DNA from: an uncultured Bacteroidia bacterium
Lineage (GTDB): Bacteria; Bacteroidota; Bacteroidia; Bacteroidales; UBA932
NCBI GenBank assembly: GCA_902766255.1
Contig: CACXCS010000048.1
Coordinates: 1 to 64,000 of the forward strand
Length of the DNA stretch: 64,000 nt
Direction of reading: 5' to 3'
Positions 1 through 8,123 of the stretch are shown here, piece by piece. Positions within the stretch are counted from its first letter, which is position 1. Each line of letters begins with the position of its first letter. Below the pieces are notes generated by a model. The model was not told the origin of the DNA, ran no database searches, and saw only the letters and a program-made list of their open reading frames with translations. Position numbers and translations under genes: made by a program.

Positions 1-499
1 ATATACACGTTTCGCCATTAAACTGTTTGATTCATATGGCAAACAATTGGATGAAGAAGCGGTTGAGAGTCTATACAATCTTGTCCAGGGTTACACCTAC
101 TACCTCCAGAGGGCTATGAATGAGTCATTCTCTTTGCTTCCGTCCGAGACCGTATGTGACCGTTCTTTTGTTTTTGAAAGAATTGATGGAATACTAACGT
201 CCAATACAGATACTTATAAAGAATTACTATCTTCATTGACAGCCAATCAGCGAGCTCTTCTGACGGCTATAGCTTTAGAAGGGAAAGCAATGAACATAAC
301 ATCAGTTGAGTTCGTAAAAAGGCATGGGCTTGGCGCTGTAAGTTCAGTGCAGACGGCAGCCCGGTCGTTGTTGAAAAGGCAACTCATAACCCGCGATTCC
401 GAGAAGCAATACTATATGGATGATAAGTTCCTGGAACTGTGGTTGATTCGTCCATACGGTATCTCACTTGATATTCGTTTAGCGCAAAACAAACAATGA
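1..499 (+). CDS. AAA-type ATPase, C-terminal part (5' truncated by window)
   Basis: The reading frame is open from position 2 to the stop at 497-499, so the gene begins before the window. The first in-window candidate start (TTG at 47) is not convincing. About 165 residues remain. They hold the helical and winged-helix-like tail seen in Bacteroidota ATP-binding proteins of the archaeal-ATPase (AAA) type: a helical lid, then a segment ending in a KYYMDDKFLELWL-like strand close to the stop. The P-loop would lie upstream and cannot be seen. The cellular role is unknown; such ATPases are often scattered accessory genes. It is followed by decayed DNA. The family call rests on overall resemblance only. 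Confidence 0.6.
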   Translation, partial: YTRFAIKLFDSYGKQLDEEAVESLYNLVQGYTYYLQRAMNESFSLLPSETVCDRSFVFERIDGILTSNTDTYKELLSSLTANQRALLTAIALEGKAMNITSVEFVKRHGLGAVSSVQTAARSLLKRQLITRDSEKQYYMDDKFLELWLIRPYGISLDIRLAQNKQ

Positions 500-1006
500 T
501 TGTTCGGTGGGGGGCAACATTGTCTCAAATAATCGCAACTCCTGAGTTCCAGCTGCTGAATATCATCATCAAACTGGGCAACAAACCACTGGACGCCATT
601 ATTAGTTACACCAAGTAATGGAGTCTTCACTTTATGCCCCTGTTAAACCAAAATGCTGACAGGCCGCCTTCAAAAAGTGCCCCAATCCGCATTCCCCGCC
701 ACACACAGCACATTTTGCGTACGCACTTACTGGCAGCAAAGGAATAATAAAACCATTGCGATATTGGGTATTAAGTTCTATCACCTCCTGCGTATTTGCT
801 CAAGAGCTGAAATAGCACCTGACGGGTGTCTAAAGTTAGTTTTGAGAATAACGTCCATAGCACTGGCAACGGTCTGCTGATAATCAGACAGTTAGCCTTT
901 GGCAGCATGGCTAATATAGAAAGCCACTACCACGCTATCCCTCCCGTCCATGATAAGCAGACCAGACCGCTCGAAAAGATTAAACTGAAGAGTTTACAAA
1001 GTATAC
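500..1006. other. Gene-poor, decayed stretch between the ATPase and the vWA gene
   Basis: No intact gene is convincing here. On the minus strand two short coding-like relics can be read. One, about 980-800, contains LIMDGRDSVVVAFYIS, breaks at a stop, then resumes one frame away as LSDYQQTVASAMDVILKTNF and ends in IRRR. The other, about 800-632, ends in CGLGHFLK...HFGL..A and a stop. Neither is recognised. The second relic has a relative at 5634-5757, and its 3' end lies in the 103-bp repeat listed separately. I read this as remains of an accessory element. Confidence 0.45.
591..693 (-). repeat. 103-bp inverted repeat, copy 1, with hairpin
   Basis: The reverse complement of this stretch aligns without gaps to 5696-5798 over 103 positions with about 16 differences by eye. 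It contains the end of a small reading frame (CGLGHFLK then HFGL, stop at 634-632 on the minus strand) followed by a stem-loop whose arms GACGCCATTA and TAATGGAGTC carry one mismatch around a 14-nt loop. Several differences between the copies are synonymous in this frame, so it was probably once coding. Its nature (transposon end, gene tail plus terminator) is not known. Confidence 0.7.
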
Positions 1007-1035
1007 AAAAAAACGAGCGGCCCCAGAAGGGCCGC
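1007..1035 (-). terminator. Rho-independent terminator after the first vWA gene
   Basis: Read on the minus strand, just past the stop of the vWA gene at 1059, there is a 7-bp GC stem (GCGGCCC pairing with GGGCCGC, 1017-1035) with a 5-nt loop, followed by CTCG and a run of seven T (1013-1007). This is a canonical intrinsic terminator and should end the cassette A transcript. Confidence 0.85.
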
Positions 1036-1058
1036 CCGAAAAAGTGTTAAGTAACTAA

Positions 1059-3365
1059 TTACTCCGTAGGTGTCGTAGGAGTTGTGCCAGGAGTAGTAAA
1101 AGATTCGACTTTTGAACTCTTGTAATGCTCCTCTTGCTTGCCGTTAAAGGCGCCACCGCTTATGGTGTAACCAAAGTGGTTGATAGTTACGGCTTCTGCG
1201 TGCTTGACAGCATCAGCCTTTTCAGTATTCCTGAACTTGAAGGGATTGACGTCGACGGTGGAAGTCGTTGTCAGGCCAGATGCATCTGTCTGATTCAGTC
1301 CGGTCATGGTGTATGCCCATCCCCAGTCGTCTTCGAGAACCATATAGATCCAGTAAGGGTCAAGGCCGCGCATGGTCTTGATGACTTCAGCGCCGTTGGC
1401 TCCCTTGTTGGTCAGGATGACTTTGCTAAAGGATGACCAACCCATTTTCTTGTACAAATCGCTGCCTGTTTCAGGACCGGTGTAACTTGTAGAGTTGGGC
1501 AGAGGACGGCCGGCAATGTCATACTGAATGTTCGCAACATTCTCATCGACAGTTTTGGTTTCATCCCATCCCTTTGGACGGATCTTCATGATTTCGAAGG
1601 TCGCACTTTCACCGCTGCGGAGCCCCGTCTTGCTGATCTTGATCGTTGTGGTCAAAGTCGTGTGCGGGATGTCATAGTGATTGACACAAGTGTAAGCGCC
1701 GGTATCCGGATTATAGACATAAACACCGGAGGTTTCTGTATTGGTCGGAGTTCCGGTGCCGCCTGTGGCATCACCGTTGGCCCTTATCTTTATTTCGATG
1801 ATGAGCTTCTTTCCAGCCCAGAAGTACGGGGGATTACGACTGGGGTCGTAACGTTGTCCGACCCAGTTTCCGTCGCCGGCACCTTCCGAGGTGTCGTCTT
1901 TACTGAAATCGAAGCCTTCAACTATGACAGCCCTGTTCGCCGCATTTGCTGCTCCTGCCGCAACGGGCGTGCCTTGGGCGTCGACGTCGACAATATTGAC
2001 GGTCGCATTGAATGCAACACGACTTCCCCACGTGGTCTCATTCACTGCATTGGCAGTATATACTTTTATGTCACTGGGCTCTGTATCTTCAGGTATAACG
2101 AAACTGTTGGACACGACATCCCTGACTTGCGTTGAAGCACCGACCTGTGCGGTGGATCCGCCCGAGGCAGAAGCAATGGCAGAAAAGATTTCTGTAAGGT
2201 CGACACTTGAACTTGATGCATCCTTATAATACCCTTGATCACTACCACCATCTCCATCATCCATCTGGTTAGCACTATCAAGCGAGGCGGTCGGATAATT
2301 CGAAGACATATAGTTCATGAACTTGAACGTATCAGATGTACTCGAAGGGGACGAATCAAACATTCCGACAGTGTACACCGAAGCCATGTATGTATTCTTA
2401 GAGGTGTATGCACTTGCTACACCCTTGTATTTGGGATTATCGTAAGGATCTCCATCCGTAAAGATTAGCAGGGTCCGAGTGAAATCGACATCTACGGTAC
2501 CAGTATGCCCGTTAGTGCTGAACTGGGTATTTGCAGATTCTATACCCTCGCTTGGCTGCGTTCCTGTACGCAGAGAAAAATTCCAGACTTTAGACTTTAG
2601 ATCATCGAGATTTATATCCGCCAAAGATTGAAGGCTTTGATGGACCACGGGGTCTGATTCAAAGGTTATGATGGACAGTTTATTCCCCAGACGGCTATCT
2701 CTAGGAATCAGATTGTCGTTTGCATCTTTTTCGTAGAGGTCGTTTTCGTTAATTGTATCGATAAATGCGCAAACGGCCTCTTTCAGGGCGAAAATTCTGG
2801 AAGATCCGGTGTACAGAACACCATTCGCGGGGAATGTAACTATTGCATCGCCGGGTCTAGTAGCGTAAGATGCGTTATTCCTGTTGGTCGTCGTATTAAT
2901 AGTCGTATTAATACCATTATTCTGTGCCCTGACGTAGTTCTTGTTATTGCTGCCAGAAGCATTGTAGTAAAGGTAATACCTACCATTATACTCTTCAGCA
3001 AACAGCTGGTAAGTGTTATACAAATAATTAGTAGCCACAGTTCTGGCAGAAACAACATTATTGTAGCTCAAAGCAGTCCTCTGAGTAACCCTGGTTCTGG
3101 TTCCTCGAGAATCACGCATTGAAGTTGAGAGGTCAAGAACCAGAACTACATCTGCTGGTTTTGCAGCCTCGGTCACAGTGGTTGTACCAGTGGCAAATGT
3201 CTCCAGGGTGATGGTATAGAAACCGTCGTCATCGGGGGCGGAGACCACCTTGGAGGTTGAGACGCCAGGGAAAGCTTCATCAGAATGGTACTGGGCATTT
3301 GCCGTCATAGCGGTGAACAGAAGACCAACCGCCATTGCCATGTATTTGAATATATTCCTTTTCAT
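1059..3365 (-). CDS. Secreted vWA-domain protein with Cna-B-like tail (cassette A)
   Basis: 768 residues. A signal peptide (MKRNIFKYMAMAVGLLF...ANAQ) is followed at about residue 68 by a von Willebrand factor A domain with an intact metal-ion site: DLSTS in VVLVLDLSTSM and TDG in LLIFTDGDPYDNP. The last ~200 residues look like a Cna-B/prealbumin-like stalk domain (ISKTGLRSGESATFEIM, then KVILTNKG, GLDPYWIYMVLEDDWGWAYT). Known vWA proteins of type V pili, such as Mfa5 of Porphyromonas, are tip adhesins, so an adhesive surface role is inferred. It starts 15 nt after the lipoprotein gene and is followed by a terminator. A paralogue lies at 5824-8109. No sorting signal is obvious at the C-terminus, which ends in a TPTTPTE run. 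Confidence 0.8.
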   Translation of the reverse strand: MKRNIFKYMAMAVGLLFTAMTANAQYHSDEAFPGVSTSKVVSAPDDDGFYTITLETFATGTTTVTEAAKPADVVLVLDLSTSMRDSRGTRTRVTQRTALSYNNVVSARTVATNYLYNTYQLFAEEYNGRYYLYYNASGSNNKNYVRAQNNGINTTINTTTNRNNASYATRPGDAIVTFPANGVLYTGSSRIFALKEAVCAFIDTINENDLYEKDANDNLIPRDSRLGNKLSIITFESDPVVHQSLQSLADINLDDLKSKVWNFSLRTGTQPSEGIESANTQFSTNGHTGTVDVDFTRTLLIFTDGDPYDNPKYKGVASAYTSKNTYMASVYTVGMFDSSPSSTSDTFKFMNYMSSNYPTASLDSANQMDDGDGGSDQGYYKDASSSSVDLTEIFSAIASASGGSTAQVGASTQVRDVVSNSFVIPEDTEPSDIKVYTANAVNETTWGSRVAFNATVNIVDVDAQGTPVAAGAANAANRAVIVEGFDFSKDDTSEGAGDGNWVGQRYDPSRNPPYFWAGKKLIIEIKIRANGDATGGTGTPTNTETSGVYVYNPDTGAYTCVNHYDIPHTTLTTTIKISKTGLRSGESATFEIMKIRPKGWDETKTVDENVANIQYDIAGRPLPNSTSYTGPETGSDLYKKMGWSSFSKVILTNKGANGAEVIKTMRGLDPYWIYMVLEDDWGWAYTMTGLNQTDASGLTTTSTVDVNPFKFRNTEKADAVKHAEAVTINHFGYTISGGAFNGKQEEHYKSSKVESFTTPGTTPTTPTE

Positions 3366-3380
3366 TTCGTGATCAGTTTA

Positions 3381-5150
3381 TTATTCCTTTGCAGCGATTG
3401 TTTCACCGGTAGCGGCACTCCAAGCTGCCCAGCAGTCAGCATAAGGCTGTCCGCTGGAGTCCTTGGTTCCTATGGCTTGGATTACACATTCCATAATGAG
3501 GTGGACACCCTGAGCCTGCCGGCGGCCGCCTTCGGGAACAGGAATCCATATCTCGGGGACCCAGCTTGGATTAAGCGTGTATTCCTGGAACAGAGCATCG
3601 GTAGCAGAGTCGAGAGTGGTACCGGAACCAATGGCGTCGGGGTAATAGAAATAACTGCCGGTTCCAAATATCCATTTATTGGTGCCACTGGGCTTGCCGC
3701 CTGTGAAAGTGGCGTCGAATCCGGTGCTGAATGTAGAATTCTCACGATACCATGCAGAGACCATTTCATTGCCGGTCTCGTGCTGGTAACCGACAAGGAT
3801 TGTGGGCTCGTCCGTGGCTGGATCTTCACTGGGAAGCCAGCCATACCAGTTGCCGATGATCATCATACGGACATATTCATCGACGTTGCCTGTGTTGGTG
3901 ACGTGGAGGCCGCTCTTTTTCATGCCGCTCATGGTGTCGAAGATCTCGACATCGATATCCTTGGGCTCGAGAGTATAAGTGCGGAGCTGACCGGCTTTCC
4001 ACTGAACACCATTAAGCTTGGCGCCGAAATCGCTGATGGTATGGGTAATCTCCTGTCCGTTGGGGGTGTCTGCCGTCTTTACGCGGAACGTGACCTTCAG
4101 GGTGGCATCTTCGGTAATAGTCTGAGGAATGAGCCAGAAGGTGAGGGAACCGTCGGCATCGTTGAGGTTGTGGTCGGAGGCTGCAGCCGTCCAGCTCGTG
4201 CCGTTCAGGTCTGAGTTCCACTTGTGGTCGTCATCGGAGTTGGCATTGCCGACGGTGCCATCTGGATTCTGAGTGAGATCGGTCAGAGTCTTGTCGTATG
4301 TGGCGTTTTCAAACTCCTGATAGAAGGAACCGAGGGTCGCACCAAGGCCAGTCCAGGTTACGGCACCGGTGCTGGTGTTGACAACGCAACTGCCGTTGTC
4401 CTTGAGGTTTGTGAATTCTACCTTGGTGATGATGGTCTTGGTTTCGCCGTCATTCACGTGACCGTTGCGGAACCTAATCCCGGTAAGGGCATGATACACC
4501 GTTACTGGTGCGCCATTGGGGAGATATCCGTCATGATCCTCCTTGCTGATGGACGTCTTGCCGAAAAGGATATCCTGCTGGTCTTCACCGGTAGCGGGAG
4601 ACGCGTATTTAAAACCAATCTCCGCTCCGGACCTGCTGATTTCGGTAACCCCGGTGGGGGATGCAGGAATATTAAAATAGAAATCTACAGGAGTACTTTC
4701 ATCGGGCCAGGGAGCGCTGCCAGCGTAGCTGTGACGGTAGCGCCAGCCATCGCCAAGAGAAGCATCGTTCTTGTCGTGCTGGTACATATCCATCACCTCG
4801 AAGGTGGCTTCCGCATTGACGGTGCCCGTTGCGTATACGCCCATGGTGGAGTAGATTTTGCCAACATTGGAGGTATAGGCAGGCGCACCCTTGGTGGCAG
4901 GCGTGGGATTCAGTTCCTCCACGCTTTCCTCGAGGAAGTAGCCCATACCTTTGTCGTCAGTGCCAACAGGCAGGGACACTCCGGTAGCCTTTGTGGGAGC
5001 GGCGACTCCAGACTTAGTCTCCGTGTTTTTGATAACAAAGGCAATGTCGCCCTCGTTTAGGGGTGTCATACCATCGAAAGACTTCTCCCTTGTGCAGGAG
5101 ACAAGCAACGCAGTCGCTGCGACTGCCAAAGCAATGTAAATCTTTTTCAT
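3381..5150 (-). CDS. Fimbrillin-like lipoprotein (cassette A)
   Basis: 589 residues with a clear lipoprotein signal, MKKIYIALAVAATALLVSC followed by TREK. The start at 5150 is chosen because it begins the signal peptide and lies 19 nt after a conserved small ORF; the frame stays open 21 codons further upstream but those codons belong to that ORF's region. The body has a fimbrillin-like (Mfa-like) signature: TKGAPAYT, ISKEDHDGYLPNGAPVTVYH, ALTGIRFRNG. It ends with a segment holding LHVTNTGNVDEYVRM and IIGNW, which recalls the NTGN strand of camelysin/TasA-type filament proteins (weak resemblance). The likely role is a pilus subunit or anchor in the outer membrane. Family placement is by motif reading only. 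Confidence 0.72.
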   Translation of the reverse strand: MKKIYIALAVAATALLVSCTREKSFDGMTPLNEGDIAFVIKNTETKSGVAAPTKATGVSLPVGTDDKGMGYFLEESVEELNPTPATKGAPAYTSNVGKIYSTMGVYATGTVNAEATFEVMDMYQHDKNDASLGDGWRYRHSYAGSAPWPDESTPVDFYFNIPASPTGVTEISRSGAEIGFKYASPATGEDQQDILFGKTSISKEDHDGYLPNGAPVTVYHALTGIRFRNGHVNDGETKTIITKVEFTNLKDNGSCVVNTSTGAVTWTGLGATLGSFYQEFENATYDKTLTDLTQNPDGTVGNANSDDDHKWNSDLNGTSWTAAASDHNLNDADGSLTFWLIPQTITEDATLKVTFRVKTADTPNGQEITHTISDFGAKLNGVQWKAGQLRTYTLEPKDIDVEIFDTMSGMKKSGLHVTNTGNVDEYVRMMIIGNWYGWLPSEDPATDEPTILVGYQHETGNEMVSAWYRENSTFSTGFDATFTGGKPSGTNKWIFGTGSYFYYPDAIGSGTTLDSATDALFQEYTLNPSWVPEIWIPVPEGGRRQAQGVHLIMECVIQAIGTKDSSGQPYADCWAAWSAATGETIAAKE

Positions 5151-5169
5151 AACTCTCAGTCTTTCGGGG

Positions 5170-5340
5170 TTAGGATTCAAAATAAAAGATTTCATCAGAG
5201 TTCTCAACCGCATTCATGTTGTCTAACTCTTTAACCTGGACATTAAAGACAATTGAATTGCAGAGGAGACTCAACAAAAGAGCGCCGCTCCCCGTGATGC
5301 GGGGGCTGATGTACCGTGCTTTTTTCTTGATCTTCTTCAT
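5170..5340 (-). CDS. Conserved 56-residue ORF upstream of the lipoprotein (cassette A)
   Basis: ATG at 5340-5338, TAA at 5172-5170, 56 residues, ending 19 nt before the lipoprotein start. It reads MKKIKKKARYISPRITG, then a hydrophobic ALLLSLLCNSIVFNVQV stretch, then an acidic tail ending NSDEIFYFES. A second copy stands in the same place in cassette B (10099-10269); 48 of 56 residues match and the last 32 are identical. Small ORFs with a basic Tyr-Pro-containing start and an acidic aromatic tail are common beside surface-protein genes in Bacteroidales, but I do not know a function. It could be a short peptide, a leader that couples translation, or part of an extended lipoprotein leader region. 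Confidence 0.62.
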   Translation of the reverse strand: MKKIKKKARYISPRITGSGALLLSLLCNSIVFNVQVKELDNMNAVENSDEIFYFES

Positions 5341-5695
5341 ATTTGTATATATTATTATCTTTCAACTATTTATAATGCTCTTTGGGCAAATGCAAAGCAA
5401 TTTGAAACGGTAATAAATACTTCAAAATGATTACATACACTACTACACTCAATACGCAAAGTACAAAAATAATGTATTTCTTCCTTATAACAAAAGGATT
5501 TATGCATAAAATGCAAAAATTATATGGTTATAGGTGTTATCTATACACAAGACGCATAAAATCACGTTCTAAAGGACGAAGACTTAAATACTTATCCATT
5601 CACTGCCGATTTAAGTAAAAAGCATGGAAGATAAGTCGAATATTACTTGAATGTGTCAGTAAGGTCTTCTGCACTTTTAGGCTCTGGAAAAACAA
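5341..5695. other. AT-rich intergenic stretch between the two cassettes
   Basis: This is the 5' side of cassette A and must hold its promoter. Reading the minus strand, a GCATTATAA motif lies 29 nt before the small ORF start, and the same motif lies 24 nt before the small ORF of cassette B; neither is a full TAnnTTTG element. From 5634 the plus strand has a short open frame (VEYYLNVSVRSSALLGSGKT...) with no start, ending at 5757 in the repeat copy. No complete gene is visible. Confidence 0.5.
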
Positions 5696-5798
5696 AATGC
5701 GGATTGGGCCACTTTCTGAAGCAGGACTATCTGCATTTTGGCTTGTCAAGGGCTTAAAGTGAAGACGCCATTACTGGATGTAACCAATAATGGCGTCC
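5696..5798 (+). repeat. 103-bp inverted repeat, copy 2, with perfect hairpin
   Basis: Inverted partner of 591-693. It carries the end of a short frame (CGLGHFLKQDYLHFGLSRA, stop 5755-5757) and then a perfect 10-bp stem, GACGCCATTA (5764-5773) with TAATGGCGTC (5788-5797), around a 14-nt loop. It lies just past the end of the second vWA gene (5824), so the hairpin could also terminate cassette B, although no long T run follows. The two copies face outward and enclose cassette A. Confidence 0.7.
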
Positions 5799-5823
5799 TA
5801 GAGCGCTAGTGAATGTGTTCTTT

Positions 5824-8109
5824 CTACTTTGATGATGAAGAGCCAGGTTTGAACTCGTTCTTAACCGATCCCTCGCCGGACTTTATATTTGGTTGAGGAA
5901 CGTTGGTAAACACGAACGGATTCTGCTGATTCTCGCCGAAGATGTACTGAATACCATCGGCTACGTAGGTGTATGTCCAAGCCCAGGCGTCTTCCTTTAT
6001 ACGGTAGAAGTAGTCAGGATCGAGACCTACAAGTTTAACAATGGGATAATACTCATTGTCACTGATATCGTGCGGATTCTTTTCCTTGGGATCATTGCTG
6101 TTCACGATGACCTTAGTAAAGCTCTTCCATGCACTGCTCGGCAATGAGGTTGGATCAACACCTTCCTCATACTTGGCGTACTGGACGTTGAATACCGCAC
6201 TGTCATCCCCCAGCAAGCCTTTCTTCATAATCCATATACTTACCGGAATCTTAACAACAGGGCGGTTGAACTCGGCAACGGGATTACCATTTACGTAGAT
6301 ACCGGACTTGCGGTCGTTGGTAGCTACATTAGGGCCGCCTATAGCACTATCATTTAACTTAATCTCGAAAGATATTGTTTGCTTATACCCATGCCAATTT
6401 TGAGACGCTTCATCAGGACCGCACCAGTTGCCTGAAAAATCAAAGCCGCTGGTTGTGACCATATTGTGGTCCGGATCCACCTCAGGGGTAATTGCAGGAA
6501 GATTGTATTCTGTCGAAGCTTTGTTGTCGCCGAATTCTAGATACAAACGCTCTTTTCCACCTCCAATGTCTTCTTTATAATAAGCATGATTATCCCTGTC
6601 ATAACCTGTGCAAGGAGCAACCGTTACAGTAATATCATCCGCAGATATACCAGTTGGCAGCGAGAATGAACTTGCTACCACATCAACAGTTACCGTAGAC
6701 TCGGAAGTAACCTCAGTAGCGCCGCTGCCGCCGGAAGCTTGAGCGATCGTTGTGAATACGTCGGTAAGACCGGTACCTGTAATAACATTCTGATAATACT
6801 TCCTTTGAGCCTCTGGAAGAGGAGTACTGGGAGATGTAAAGTCGACAGCATCAGGATAATTCGAAGAAACCCTACTCATGTAGGTGTTAACATTTTGCAT
6901 AACAGTCTCATCAGTCGTTCCGTCTTGTGGATTAACTGTGATTAGATCTTCAAAGACTCCAACGGTATAGACCGTAGCGTCGTAAGTACTCTTAATCTGG
7001 TAGGCATTATTGATGGCGTATCCTGCTACTCTGTCACTAAACGCGTTTCCGTATGTGGGCGAACCGTCAGTGAAGAACACAACCGTTTTATTGCTTTCCG
7101 GCCTTGACGCCTGAATGTCCCTAAGAAGAAGCCGGGCAAGATTCAGACCATAGTCAGCAGCAGTAGCTCCGCCAGCCTGCAAAGAATTCACAGAGTTCTT
7201 TAAGCTGGTAACATTGGCATCGGTAGCTGTTGTTGTAAAGCCCCTTACTACTTGAGTGTAGTTATAAGTATACTGACCGGAGGTGTAGGTGTTATTACCA
7301 GCAGTTGTTGGAGCATTGTCGGAATTGTATCCAGCATCACTTTGGAAGTACTGATCGGAAGCGAACTTAACAATACTTATCTGGTTTCCAAGAGATGTTG
7401 GTTGATTGTTCTCATCTACCCGACGCTGGTCGTCATCATCATACAGGTCGTTATGCTGAATTGCATTAATAAAAGCATTCACCGCGATTTTCAGGTTATC
7501 CATTTTTGATCCACGGTCAATTTGCTGAACGCTGTATAGTACTCCGGTCCATATGGTTGTATCCGAACTAAAACCGCCAAGCCACCACCAATACCAAGCT
7601 GTGCTAGGAGTATCAGGCCTTGTTTGAACAACAGAATTACCAAAAAGATAATAGTATGTTCCGTTTACGACAAAATACAGGTAGGTATGGTGCTGACCAG
7701 AACCAATTGCCCCCGTTCTGTATGAGCCCCTCCTTACAGGATAATACTTGCCATCCGTATGCTTGTAATAATAGGTATTATTTCCGTAATTGCCGTATGA
7801 ATATGCCTGTGAATTTCTTGCAGTATAAACATGCTCATACATAGTTTCATCCATCGACCCAGAAACATCCAGCACAAGAACGATGTCAGCCGGTACGGAA
7901 ACATTCTTTACAGTAACCGCACCATACACGAAGGTCTCGAGGTTGACGACATAGGTATCCGTTGTGCCCGGCTTGAGGGTGGAGGACTTCCTGTAGGCGA
8001 TGCCGTTCTTTCCCTCGTAGGTTCCCTCGGGGAGATTCTGGGCGGAAGCATTCAACCCGCAAATAATTGCTAAAGCCGTTAAAGCTATATACTTAAATGT
8101 AGTTTTCAT
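5824..8109 (-). CDS. Secreted vWA-domain protein with Cna-B-like tail (cassette B)
   Basis: 761 residues from the ATG at 8109, preceded on the coding strand by a strong GGAGGAAGG ribosome site. A start five codons upstream would place that site inside the gene. The signal peptide (MKTTFKYIALTALAIICGLNASAQ) leads to a vWA domain with its metal site (VLVLDVSGSMDETM, later VVFFTDGSPTYGN). A long Tyr/Asn/Gly-rich insertion (SYGNYGNNTYYYKH region) sits inside the vWA domain. The tail has the Cna-B-like pattern WIMKKGLLGDDSAVFNV, KVIV, GLDPDYFYRIKEDAWAWTYT. It is a paralogue of the gene at 1059-3365 and is transcribed with the lipoprotein 14 nt upstream. A pilus-tip or surface-adhesin role is inferred by analogy with Mfa5. 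Confidence 0.8.
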   Translation of the reverse strand: MKTTFKYIALTALAIICGLNASAQNLPEGTYEGKNGIAYRKSSTLKPGTTDTYVVNLETFVYGAVTVKNVSVPADIVLVLDVSGSMDETMYEHVYTARNSQAYSYGNYGNNTYYYKHTDGKYYPVRRGSYRTGAIGSGQHHTYLYFVVNGTYYYLFGNSVVQTRPDTPSTAWYWWWLGGFSSDTTIWTGVLYSVQQIDRGSKMDNLKIAVNAFINAIQHNDLYDDDDQRRVDENNQPTSLGNQISIVKFASDQYFQSDAGYNSDNAPTTAGNNTYTSGQYTYNYTQVVRGFTTTATDANVTSLKNSVNSLQAGGATAADYGLNLARLLLRDIQASRPESNKTVVFFTDGSPTYGNAFSDRVAGYAINNAYQIKSTYDATVYTVGVFEDLITVNPQDGTTDETVMQNVNTYMSRVSSNYPDAVDFTSPSTPLPEAQRKYYQNVITGTGLTDVFTTIAQASGGSGATEVTSESTVTVDVVASSFSLPTGISADDITVTVAPCTGYDRDNHAYYKEDIGGGKERLYLEFGDNKASTEYNLPAITPEVDPDHNMVTTSGFDFSGNWCGPDEASQNWHGYKQTISFEIKLNDSAIGGPNVATNDRKSGIYVNGNPVAEFNRPVVKIPVSIWIMKKGLLGDDSAVFNVQYAKYEEGVDPTSLPSSAWKSFTKVIVNSNDPKEKNPHDISDNEYYPIVKLVGLDPDYFYRIKEDAWAWTYTYVADGIQYIFGENQQNPFVFTNVPQPNIKSGEGSVKNEFKPGSSSSK

Positions 8110-8123
8110 TTTCCTTCCTCCCA

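Noticed and set aside
653..1050. Two short plus-strand open frames
   Set aside because: They cross the terminator and the relic minus-strand frames and show no coding signature.
5151..5213. Longer N-terminus for the cassette A lipoprotein (21 extra residues, also present in cassette B)
   Set aside because: The extra codons overlap the small ORF in another frame and would bury the lipoprotein signal peptide. The conservation of the region is explained by the small ORF.
5427..5618. 63-codon open frame between the cassettes
   Set aside because: AT-rich low-complexity frame, no ribosome site, no relative in the matching part of the other cassette.
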